Part shown: positions 7,889-13,998 of the stretch, one piece after another
Layout of the letters: each line of letters starts with the position of its first letter
Position numbering within the stretch: position 1 is the first letter of the stretch
The notes under the pieces: generated by a model
Database searches by the model: none
Seen by the model: the letters and a program-made list of their open reading frames with translations, nothing else
What the model was told of the DNA's origin: nothing
Made by a program: the position numbers and the translations under genes
NCBI GenBank assembly: GCA_036257895.1
Contig: DATAES010000199.1
Span: forward strand, 1 to 21,772
Direction of reading: 5' to 3'
From: DATAES01 sp036257895
GTDB lineage: Bacteria > Actinomycetota > Acidimicrobiia > Acidimicrobiales > JACDCH01
Length of the DNA stretch: 21,772 nucleotides

Positions 7889-8527
7889 ATGTCGCCGCGT
7901 CAACGGCAGCGGTTTCTTCGTCCGTTGGCGGCAGCGATCGTCGTCCTCATCGACGTCGGGCTCGCGTGCCCGGCACTCGCCCACGTCGTCAAGACAGCCG
8001 GCCCGTACACGTTCGAAATCGGTTGGAGTGAAGAGCCGGCATACAACGGCGTCGCGAACGAGGTCGAGGTGCTGGTCACCGATGCCATTGGTGCGCCGGT
8101 CGCCGACCTCGGCGGCGGGACTCTCCAAGCGGAAATCACGTTTGGGACGGAGACGTCGGTGCTGGCGCTACAGCCCGGCGCGGAGCCGGGCCGCTACGCT
8201 GCGCCGATCGTGCCGACCCAGGTCGGCAGCTACGCGTTTCACATAGTCGGCACCGTGCAAAGCCAAACCGTCGACCTCGCGTCGAGCTGCTCGGACCAGA
8301 CCTTCCAATGCGTGTCCGACATCGCGGCCGTCCAGTTTCCCTCCGTCGCGCCGTCGGACGGACAACTCGCGGAGCGACTCGCGCGGGAGCTCGCCCGGTC
8401 TGACCAAGCCAAGAGTGACGCCGCCTCGGCGAAGCGTCTCGCGTCACTCGGGATCGGCGTGGGAGTGTTGGCAATCCTCCTCACGATGATCGTGTCGCGG
8501 CGCCGGGGCCGCGCCGGGCTTCGGTGA
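7889..8527 (+). CDS. Exported, C-terminally membrane-anchored protein preceding CopC-CopD
   Basis: A 212-residue protein. Residues 1-31 are a signal peptide (basic MSPRQRQRF, hydrophobic core, cut near CPALAH), leaving a mature N-terminus at or near His32, as in CopC-like proteins. Residues 32-145 are a beta-sandwich-like domain (VVKTAGPYTFEIGWSEEPAY; VLVTDAIGAPVADLG; PGRYAAPIVPTQVGSYAFHI), close to YtkA/CopC-type accessory domains. A C-S-D-Q-T-F-Q-C pair (residues about 135-142) could form a disulfide. Residues 165-190 are a charged helix, followed by a transmembrane helix (LGIGVGVLAILLTMIVS) and a basic end. Such proteins often stand directly upstream of CopC/CopD in actinobacteria. The stop at 8527 is one base before the GTG of the next gene. 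A copper role is inferred from context; its own metal ligands are not proven. Confidence 0.75.
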   Translation: MSPRQRQRFLRPLAAAIVVLIDVGLACPALAHVVKTAGPYTFEIGWSEEPAYNGVANEVEVLVTDAIGAPVADLGGGTLQAEITFGTETSVLALQPGAEPGRYAAPIVPTQVGSYAFHIVGTVQSQTVDLASSCSDQTFQCVSDIAAVQFPSVAPSDGQLAERLARELARSDQAKSDAASAKRLASLGIGVGVLAILLTMIVSRRRGRAGLR

Positions 8528-8528
8528 C

Positions 8529-10472
8529 GTGCGACGCGGCGCAGTTGTCGCGCTCGTCGTCGTTGTTCTCTGGCTGGGCGCCGCCCAACGGGCGTCTGCG
8601 CATGCGGGATTTGTCGCGTCCGACCCGGCCGTCGGGGCCCGGCTGGACGTGGCCCCGACCGCCGTCCGGATCTCGTTCTCCGAGAAACCCGAGCCGGGGC
8701 TCGCGCAGATTCACGTCGTAGACGCGGGTGGGAGCGAACATCAGACCGGCGCGCCGCTGCCGCCGCCCGACGATCCGCTGACCCTCGCCGTACCGGTGCA
8801 GCCATTGGACATCGGCGTGTACACGGTCGCCTTTCGGGTGGTATCCAGCGTCGACGGGCACGCGACCGACGGCTCCTTCGTCTTCGGTGTCGGGGTGTCG
8901 CCGACCGCCGCGCAACTGGCCGCGGCGCAGCCGGAATCGACCCGTGTCTCGTGGGTCGAGGTCGTCGCTCGCTGGGTCTTCCTGGTCGCCGTGGTGGCCC
9001 TGCTCGGCGCCACGCTCTCATCCGCGGCCGGGTTTGCAGGGACCGGTGCTGGCCGCATGGCGTCCGGAGCGTGGGCTGCTTCGATCGCCGGACTCGTCAT
9101 GCTCGCCGAGGCGCAACGTCGGGCCGCGGGCACGTCGTTCGGGGACCTGGCGGAAACGGCCGTCGGCCGGGCGCTTTGGTGGCGCGCCGCGGCGCTCGCT
9201 GCCGCTGGCGCCATCCTGCTGGCGACGAGTCGGGCGACAGGCCGTGCCCGGCAGACCGGCTGGTGGTTGGCCTCGGGCGCTACCGCGATAGCAATCGTGA
9301 TCCACGTCGGTGCCGGGCACGCCGCGGGTGACGAGTCGGCCTTCATCGAGGTTGCCGCCCAAGTCGCGCACTTCGTGGCGGCCGCAGTGTGGATCGGCGG
9401 TCTGGCTGCCCTCTTGCTGGGAACGAGAGGTGTGTCGTCTCGCGAGAAGAGCGCCGCTGTACGCCGATTCTCCGCCGTCGCGGTGGTGATGCTGGTGATC
9501 GTGACCTTCACTGGCGTGATTCGCGGAGTCGACGAGGTCTCGACCTGGAACGAACTCCGCTCGACGGGGTACGGCCGGGCCATCGTCGCCAAGAGCCTGC
9601 TCCTGGTCGCCATTGCCGGATTCGCGGCGGTGAACCGCTGGCGCAACGTGCGGGTCGTGGACAAAGACCTTCGACCGCTGCGGCGCGCCGGTCGAGCCGA
9701 GGTCCTCGGGGGCGCCCTGGCGCTCCTGGCCGCGGCGATCCTCGGAAGTCTCGCTCCGCCTGCCGCCGGGCAGCGACTGGCGAGGCCGGGCATCGACGTG
9801 TCGGGTGCCGACTTCGCGACATCCATACGCGTGCGCTTGGAGGCGACGACAGCCCAGCCAGGGCCCAACCGCTTCCGCGTGCACGTTGCCGATTTCGATT
9901 CCGGTGAACCGCTGACGAGCGCCCAGATCACCCTCGAATTCACCCCGCTCGACGATCCTGGGATCGCGCCGACGACCCTGGCGCTCGACGCGGATCCGGA
10001 TGGCTCTTTCACGGGATCAGGTGCGAATCTGGCCTTCGACGGCCGCTGGCGGGTCTCGGTGCGAATACAGCACGGTGCCGAAGGCACGGTGGTGCCTCTG
10101 GACGTTCTCGCTCGGAGTGCGCCGCAGTTCGTGTCGATACAACGAGTGCCCGGACAGCCGGTGATATACGCCGCTCAGGTCTCCGCGTCGCGTTCGATCG
10201 AGTTGTGGGCCGACCCGACGCGGGTGGGCACGAGCCGGCTGTTCGCCACGATTCGAGACGCCGCTTTCGGGGACGAGATCCCCGTCGACCAGGCGGTGAT
10301 CACGATCGCGCACGAATCGGGGAGGGCCGAACAGCGCGTAGTAGAACGATTGGGACCCGGCGAGTTCGTCGCCGCCGTCACCTTGCCGCGAGGAAAGGTG
10401 ACCGCCGCGGTCATCGCTCGCAGCGCCGATGGGGTCCGGATGCGTGGCGAGGTCGTGATGGACATTCCCTAG
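8529..10472 (+). CDS. CopC-CopD fusion copper transport/resistance protein
   Basis: A 647-residue membrane protein starting at GTG 8529, one base after the previous stop. Residues 1-24 are a signal peptide ending SA; the mature protein would begin HAGFVASDPAVG, giving the N-terminal His (H25) that binds Cu(II) in CopC. The other CopC ligands, the D-x-H pair, are present as D109-G-H111 in SSVDGHATDGSFVFGV. Residues 140-405 are the CopD domain with about eight helices and conserved-type histidines (H259, H264, H281, the last in AHFVAAAVWIGGLAALL). Residues 410-647 form an extracytoplasmic beta-rich tail (SAQITLEFTPLDDPGIAP; ITIAHESGRAEQRV), similar in layout to YcnJ-type proteins. CopC-CopD fusions import or handle periplasmic/extracellular copper. 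It shares a transcript with the upstream anchored protein and faces the multicopper oxidase, which needs copper for maturation. Confidence 0.93.
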   Translation: MRRGAVVALVVVVLWLGAAQRASAHAGFVASDPAVGARLDVAPTAVRISFSEKPEPGLAQIHVVDAGGSEHQTGAPLPPPDDPLTLAVPVQPLDIGVYTVAFRVVSSVDGHATDGSFVFGVGVSPTAAQLAAAQPESTRVSWVEVVARWVFLVAVVALLGATLSSAAGFAGTGAGRMASGAWAASIAGLVMLAEAQRRAAGTSFGDLAETAVGRALWWRAAALAAAGAILLATSRATGRARQTGWWLASGATAIAIVIHVGAGHAAGDESAFIEVAAQVAHFVAAAVWIGGLAALLLGTRGVSSREKSAAVRRFSAVAVVMLVIVTFTGVIRGVDEVSTWNELRSTGYGRAIVAKSLLLVAIAGFAAVNRWRNVRVVDKDLRPLRRAGRAEVLGGALALLAAAILGSLAPPAAGQRLARPGIDVSGADFATSIRVRLEATTAQPGPNRFRVHVADFDSGEPLTSAQITLEFTPLDDPGIAPTTLALDADPDGSFTGSGANLAFDGRWRVSVRIQHGAEGTVVPLDVLARSAPQFVSIQRVPGQPVIYAAQVSASRSIELWADPTRVGTSRLFATIRDAAFGDEIPVDQAVITIAHESGRAEQRVVERLGPGEFVAAVTLPRGKVTAAVIARSADGVRMRGEVVMDIP

Positions 10473-10728
10473 GGCCTGGCACGGTGACCATGAGATCGCC
10501 CAAGTCTCTGACGTGCGGTTCTGTCTCCGATTTCGTCTCAGGAGTCGCTCCGGTCTCACCTGTACTCAGAACTTCGCGTTCGTTACGCGCGCGAGAACAC
10601 GTTCCACTACGTGGCGCCGCGCAGGCCCGAGGCGTGCGGTTTGCTTGGCTGTGACCGAGGCTGGAGCCGCGAGCACTACGAAGCGGTTGACGGCGATCCT
10701 CGTCGACAGCTTCTCTCATAGCCGAGGC

Positions 10729-11220
10729 TCAACCCGCGGCCGCCGGCTTCGGTGAACGGCGCAGATGGATCGATGCACGGTCGAGGCAAGAGGGGGCGAT
10801 GGCTCGGTGGCCGTTGCCAAGGACTGCCCAGACGTAGCGCGCGAGAGGGCGGTGGTAGCGGAGCATCGTCGTCCACGTCGTCGCGTCGTCGGTCGTGTCG
10901 AAGACCATCCTGCCCGCTCCGAGTGATCCATCGGTGTCCAGCACGACGCGGTGGTGCTCTTCGATCGAGATGCGCCACCCAAAGGCCGTTCCCGCTTCGT
11001 GATCATCTGTGAGATCAAATCGCAGCAGGCCGTGCCAGACGAACGTTCGGAACAGACCTCGAGCCGCATCGGAGCCGTGCAGGGTCGCATCGGTCCACGA
11101 CCGGGCGGTCGTCCCCGGCACGCCGTCGATCCGGAACGCGTCGACGTAGTCGGCACCGAAGTCCGTCACGATGACTGGGTCGGGCTCGACCCGGACGGCC
11201 GGGGATGCGGTCGCGCTCAT
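10729..11220 (-). CDS. Small SRPBCC/DUF2867-like protein, divergent from TetR regulator
   Basis: A 163-residue protein starting at ATG 11220, selected because AAAGGAG lies five bases upstream; the frame continues upstream only through the operator palindromes. No signal peptide or membrane helix is seen. Visible features are VTDFGADYVDAFRIDGVPG, WHGLLRFDLTDD, an antiparallel strand series (GWRISIEEHHRVVLDTDG; GRMVFDTTDDATTWTTMLRY) and a C-terminal helix with HRPLARYVWAVLGNGHRAI. The strand order and final helix resemble DUF2867/SRPBCC proteins, in which a Tyr/Trp...P-x-H-R end helix covers a hydrophobic pocket, but I am not certain of the family. Its divergent position and the shared operators make it the probable main target of the TetR protein. 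A ligand-binding or detoxifying role is conceivable but unproven. Confidence 0.72.
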   Translation of the reverse strand: MSATASPAVRVEPDPVIVTDFGADYVDAFRIDGVPGTTARSWTDATLHGSDAARGLFRTFVWHGLLRFDLTDDHEAGTAFGWRISIEEHHRVVLDTDGSLGAGRMVFDTTDDATTWTTMLRYHRPLARYVWAVLGNGHRAIAPSCLDRASIHLRRSPKPAAAG

Positions 11221-11233
11221 AACGACTCCTTTA

Positions 11234-11249
11234 TATACGGTACCGTATA
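11234..11249. promoter_or_regulatory. 16-bp palindromic operator, copy 1
   Basis: TATACGGTACCGTATA is a perfect palindrome around GGTACC, 13 bases before the start codon of the minus-strand gene, just upstream of its ribosome site. An identical copy follows with centres 22 bases apart, about two helical turns, so two dimers would bind the same face. Size and symmetry fit a TetR-family operator. Confidence 0.8.
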
Positions 11250-11255
11250 GAACGG

Positions 11256-11271
11256 TATACGGTACCGTATA
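11256..11271. promoter_or_regulatory. 16-bp palindromic operator, copy 2
   Basis: Second identical copy of TATACGGTACCGTATA, 47 bases before the TetR start codon. Its position suggests that the regulator also controls its own gene, with both divergent promoters lying inside or next to the operator pair. Confidence 0.8.
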
Positions 11272-11318
11272 GGACAAGCGTTATCACCGCAAGAGTTGAT
11301 GGCCGCTACGAGGACTCG

Positions 11319-11873
11319 ATGCCCGCCCCCGCTCGAACACCACGAGAGAACTGGATAGACGCCGGTCTGCGCGCCTTGGCAACGAACGGGCCCAACGGCG
11401 TCCGCGTCGAGGTGCTCGCCGACGAGCTCGGTGTGACGAAAGGCGGCTTCTACGGACAGTTCGCTGACCGACGCGCGCTCCTCGAGGAGCTGCTCGATGC
11501 CTGGGAACACCGCAGTATCGATGACGTGCTCGCCCAAGTCGAAGCCGGCGCCGACGATGCCCCGGAACGGATCCGCCGCGCAGGAGCGCTGACGTTCCGC
11601 GATGACCTGCTCGCCATCGACCTCGCCATCCGCTTCTGGGCTCGCTCCGACCAAGCGGTCGCCAGGCGACTTCGACGCGTCGACAACCGAAGGATGAAGT
11701 ACCTGCGCGAGCAGTTCTCGACCTACATCGCCGATCCCGACGAGATCGAAGCCCGCGCCACGCTCGCATTCGGGTTTGCGATTGGCCAACACTTCATGGC
11801 GGTCGACCACAGGCCACACAGTCGACGCGAGGCTGTCTCGCTCGCAGCGTCGCTCCTCGTCGATCGCCACTGA
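11319..11873 (+). CDS. TetR family transcriptional regulator
   Basis: A 184-residue cytoplasmic DNA-binding protein starting at ATG 11319 with GAGG six bases upstream. Residues 8-55 are the TetR helix-turn-helix: WIDAGLRALATNGPNGVRVE, then VLADELGVTKGGFYGQFADR, with the usual G-V-T-K-G-x-F-Y-x-F recognition-helix core. The C-terminal 130 residues are helical, the ligand-binding and dimer part (DDLLAIDLAIRFWARSDQAV; ATLAFGFAIGQHFMAVDH). Members usually repress a neighbouring operon until a small molecule binds. The divergent gene and the paired palindromes directly between the two genes make local control and autoregulation very likely. The ligand cannot be predicted from sequence. Confidence 0.92.
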   Translation: MPAPARTPRENWIDAGLRALATNGPNGVRVEVLADELGVTKGGFYGQFADRRALLEELLDAWEHRSIDDVLAQVEAGADDAPERIRRAGALTFRDDLLAIDLAIRFWARSDQAVARRLRRVDNRRMKYLREQFSTYIADPDEIEARATLAFGFAIGQHFMAVDHRPHSRREAVSLAASLLVDRH

Positions 11874-11900
11874 CGAGAAAGCTCACCCGAAGCCTCGACA

Positions 11901-11981
11901 GTGCTCCTGCTCACGGAGCACGACCTCGCGTTCTTGGTGATCGGCGGCGTCGCCGCTCGATTGCACGATTCTCGTATCTGA
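11901..11981 (+). pseudogene. Remnant of an AbiEii/MenT-like nucleotidyltransferase N-terminus
   Basis: The frame reads VLLLTEHDLAFLVIGGVAARLHDSRI and then stops at TGA 11979-11981. The series LLxEHxLxFLVIGGVAARLH is the opening of the nucleotidyltransferase fold of AbiEii, MenA/MenT-type toxin and related proteins, just before the catalytic D-x-D. The catalytic part is absent and the fragment lies in an otherwise empty gap between the TetR and polyprenyl synthetase genes. It is most likely a leftover of a deleted toxin-type or nucleotidyltransferase gene. Confidence 0.5.
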
Positions 11982-12204
11982 GGCCGGGTGCGAGCGAACT
12001 CCGCGATGCTCGGCGTGCAAAGCGTGAGTGGAGAAGCTGACGTCCGCGTCCCCGGCGGCCATCGCGGGAACAACGGCGGCCGTACCGAACTACACCGTTC
12101 TCTGATGCACCTTGCAGGACGGACTCGGTGCGGTCAGCGAACGAGCCGAGCTCGCGCAACTCGGCACCGTTACGACGCTGCTGGAGGTTCAACGGCCGCG
12201 AAAC

Positions 12205-12210
12205 TACGGT
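12205..12210 (+). promoter_or_regulatory. Candidate -10 box for leaderless transcription
   Basis: TACGGT is exactly six bases before GTG 12217, the same arrangement as at 7877. No Shine-Dalgarno lies between. It supports GTG 12217 as the start of the polyprenyl synthetase. The -35 region (around 12182) is weak. Confidence 0.45.
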
Positions 12211-12216
12211 CGATCC

Positions 12217-13227
12217 GTGCAGATCGACGCGTTGGCCTCTCTTCTCGGGCTGCCCGAACTGCCGGAGTTGATCGACGAGGTCGACCGCCGGGTCCACGAG
12301 GCACTCTCGAGTTCGGACGCCACACTGAGCGCCGCGGTGTCGCGCGTCGCTGACGCAGGCGGTAAACGCCTTCGCCCGGTCATGACGATGGCTGTCGGCC
12401 ACCTCGGCTCGGAGTTCGACCGCGCTGCAGCGGTCGCCGGCGCCGCCGCCATCGAACTGGTTCAGGTCGGGTCGCTGGTGCACGACGACATGTTCGAAGA
12501 GGCGGCGACGCGACGCGGCGTCCCGACTATCAACGCCGTCGAAGGCGACAACGTCGCGCTCACGGCCGGCGACTTCATCCTCGCTAAGGCAGCCGAACAA
12601 GCTGCCCACGTCGGACAAGCCTTCGCGCAACGTCTCGCGCGCACAGTGATCGAGCTCTGCCAAGGCCAACTGCGCGAGATGCGCGACCAGTTCAATCCTG
12701 AACGTCATCGGGACGACTACTTCGCGTCCATTCGGGAGAAGACCGGTGTCCTGTTCGCTGCGGCCTGTGCAGCAGGAGCGAGCTGTACCAACCTCAGCCC
12801 AGGCGACGCCGACGCTGTAGATCGATTCGGCCTGTCATTTGGGATCGCTTACCAGCTCGTTGACGACGTCTTCGACTTTGTCGCCGACCCGGTGCGCCTC
12901 AAGAAGCCGATCGGCATCGACATGGAGACGGGCGTCTACACGCTGCCGGTGATCCTCCTTGTCGAACGCGGCCGCCTTGATCTCACTTCTCTCCTGCGAC
13001 GCCATGAACCCGATGACCTCATCGCGGCGCGCCAGCTCGTCCTGCGCAGCGGCACGCTCCAAGAGACTCTCGCCTTGTCCGACGTCCACGCGGCCGACGC
13101 CGCCGACGCCGCCCGGCTATTGACAGGTCCAACAGCAGACGGCCTTCGGGCAATGCCTCGCACCTACTTCGCCTGGGCCGTCGAGCACTTCATCCCGGCG
13201 ACGCACGGACTCGGCGACGCCGGGTGA
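12217..13227 (+). CDS. Polyprenyl diphosphate synthetase (trans-isoprenyl diphosphate synthase)
   Basis: A 336-residue cytoplasmic or membrane-associated enzyme that lengthens allylic diphosphates with isopentenyl diphosphate, usually for quinone side chains or carrier lipids. Numbering from GTG 12217: the substrate motif GGKRLRP is at 48-54, the first Asp-rich region at 89-100 (HDDMFEEAATRR), the lysine region SIREKTGVLF at 171-180, and the second Asp-rich motif DDVFD at 216-220. The first region reads DDxxE instead of the usual DDxxD. GTG 12217 gives the usual family length and has a leaderless -10 box; a longer frame begins at TTG 12112 but its extra residues look unlike the family. Residues M92-F93 before the E would bear on chain length, which I cannot predict. 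It stands alone, between a TetR gene and a transposase remnant. Confidence 0.9.
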   Translation: MQIDALASLLGLPELPELIDEVDRRVHEALSSSDATLSAAVSRVADAGGKRLRPVMTMAVGHLGSEFDRAAAVAGAAAIELVQVGSLVHDDMFEEAATRRGVPTINAVEGDNVALTAGDFILAKAAEQAAHVGQAFAQRLARTVIELCQGQLREMRDQFNPERHRDDYFASIREKTGVLFAAACAAGASCTNLSPGDADAVDRFGLSFGIAYQLVDDVFDFVADPVRLKKPIGIDMETGVYTLPVILLVERGRLDLTSLLRRHEPDDLIAARQLVLRSGTLQETLALSDVHAADAADAARLLTGPTADGLRAMPRTYFAWAVEHFIPATHGLGDAG

Positions 13228-13250
13228 CCCGTCCGCTTCGGGACGCCGAT

Positions 13251-13500
13251 GTCGTAGCAGTCGCCGATCGAGCCCATTGATCCCAACAGGTCCGGGGCGC
13301 GTAACCGCGGGCCGAACGCCCAGCGCCGATGTGGTCCGCGATCGACCAGCCCACCACCATGCGACTGAAGGCGTCGAGCACCACCGCTACGAACACCTTG
13401 CCGTCACCGGTAGGATGCTCGGTGACGTCCATGACCCGCAGCCGCTCTGGCGGGCGGGTCGAAGGCCCGGCCCACGACGGCGGTGCTCGACCTCGCCGTG
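13251..13500 (-). pseudogene. IS3-family transposase remnant with internal deletion
   Basis: Read on the minus strand from about 13500, the sequence gives RPPERLRVMDVTEHPTGDGK, then VFVAVVLDAFSRMVVGWSIADHI, the start of the IS3-type integrase core including its first catalytic Asp. At about 13323-13328 this breaks, and in another frame WAFGPRLRAPDLLGSMGSIGDCYD follows, the conserved stretch just before the catalytic Glu. The intervening 60 or so residues, with the second Asp, are missing, and the sequence after CYD is unrelated. It is thus a dead remnant, deleted internally and at both ends. No terminal inverted repeats were identified. It occupies most of the gap 13228-13547 between the polyprenyl synthetase and globin genes; the rest of the gap shows nothing else. 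Confidence 0.85.
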
Positions 13501-13547
13501 GGCGACCTCAACGCTCAGACTCAAGCCTGGATGGCCCGTGCGGGGGT

Positions 13548-13967
13548 TCAGCTGCGTGCGGCGTCGTTGGCGCCGAGGATCATCGCCTCGGCGACCAGGT
13601 CGTGCGCGCTCGACCATGCGGCTTCCAGCAGGGGCGTCCACTGGTCGCCTTCGGCCGCCGCGAGCGCGGCCAGCAGGCAGTCGGCGAATATTCGGTAGTG
13701 GACGGGCCGCACGCCGTATCCGGCGTGGCGCGCACCGAGATCGGCGAGGTGCGCCAAGAACACGTCGAAGTTTTCGATGGTTCGGATGATCTCTTCGAGC
13801 TCGCGAAGGAACTTGCTTCGCTGTGCGGCCATGTCAGTCGTGAACAGCGCCCGGGCCGAGGGATCGGCGGTAAACAGCCGGGCGTAGAAGTCGACCGCGA
13901 GGGCATCCGAGTGAGCGGCCACTCGCCGGAACGAGTCCTGCACCAGTGTGATCTGCTCCGGGGTCAT
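13548..13967 (-). CDS. Single-domain bacterial globin (flavohaemoglobin/Vgb-like)
   Basis: A 139-residue haem protein with the classical globin fold. ATG 13967 is preceded by GAGG eight bases upstream. Key residues: B10 Tyr28 in FYARLF, the E7 position Gln49, proximal F8 His81 in LGARHAGYGV, followed by HYRIFADCLLAAL as in flavohaemoglobin globin domains. Helix H ends with AWSSAHDLVAEAMI. There is no FAD/NAD reductase domain, so an external reductase is needed. Such globins bind O2 and can act in NO dioxygenation or oxygen delivery. The gene starts 31 bases after the stop of the LuxR-type regulator on the same strand, so they probably share a transcript. Together with the divergent truncated haemoglobin it suggests regulated O2/NO handling. 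Confidence 0.9.
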   Translation of the reverse strand: MTPEQITLVQDSFRRVAAHSDALAVDFYARLFTADPSARALFTTDMAAQRSKFLRELEEIIRTIENFDVFLAHLADLGARHAGYGVRPVHYRIFADCLLAALAAAEGDQWTPLLEAAWSSAHDLVAEAMILGANDAARS

Positions 13968-13998
13968 GGCCTGGCCTCGGCGTGTCCAGGGTGGAAGT

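Noticed and set aside
7718..8128. Longer N-terminus for the multicopper oxidase (frame open to 8128)
   Set aside because: The extra sequence lacks protein-like character, overlaps the facing gene, and ATG 7717 has a strong ribosome site plus signal peptide.
8741..10087. Long minus-strand frame opposite CopC-CopD
   Set aside because: Ser/Thr/Ala/Arg-rich shadow sequence without motifs, lying fully over a well-supported gene.
10473..10728. Possible small gene or RNA between CopC-CopD and the DUF2867-like gene
   Set aside because: Short frames only, no conserved-looking peptide, no strong hairpin or T-run recognised.
13190..13432. Treating the transposase piece as an intact small gene starting at its MDVTEHP methionine
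   Set aside because: That methionine is internal to the IS3 core and the frame breaks after ADHI; it is a remnant, not a functional gene.
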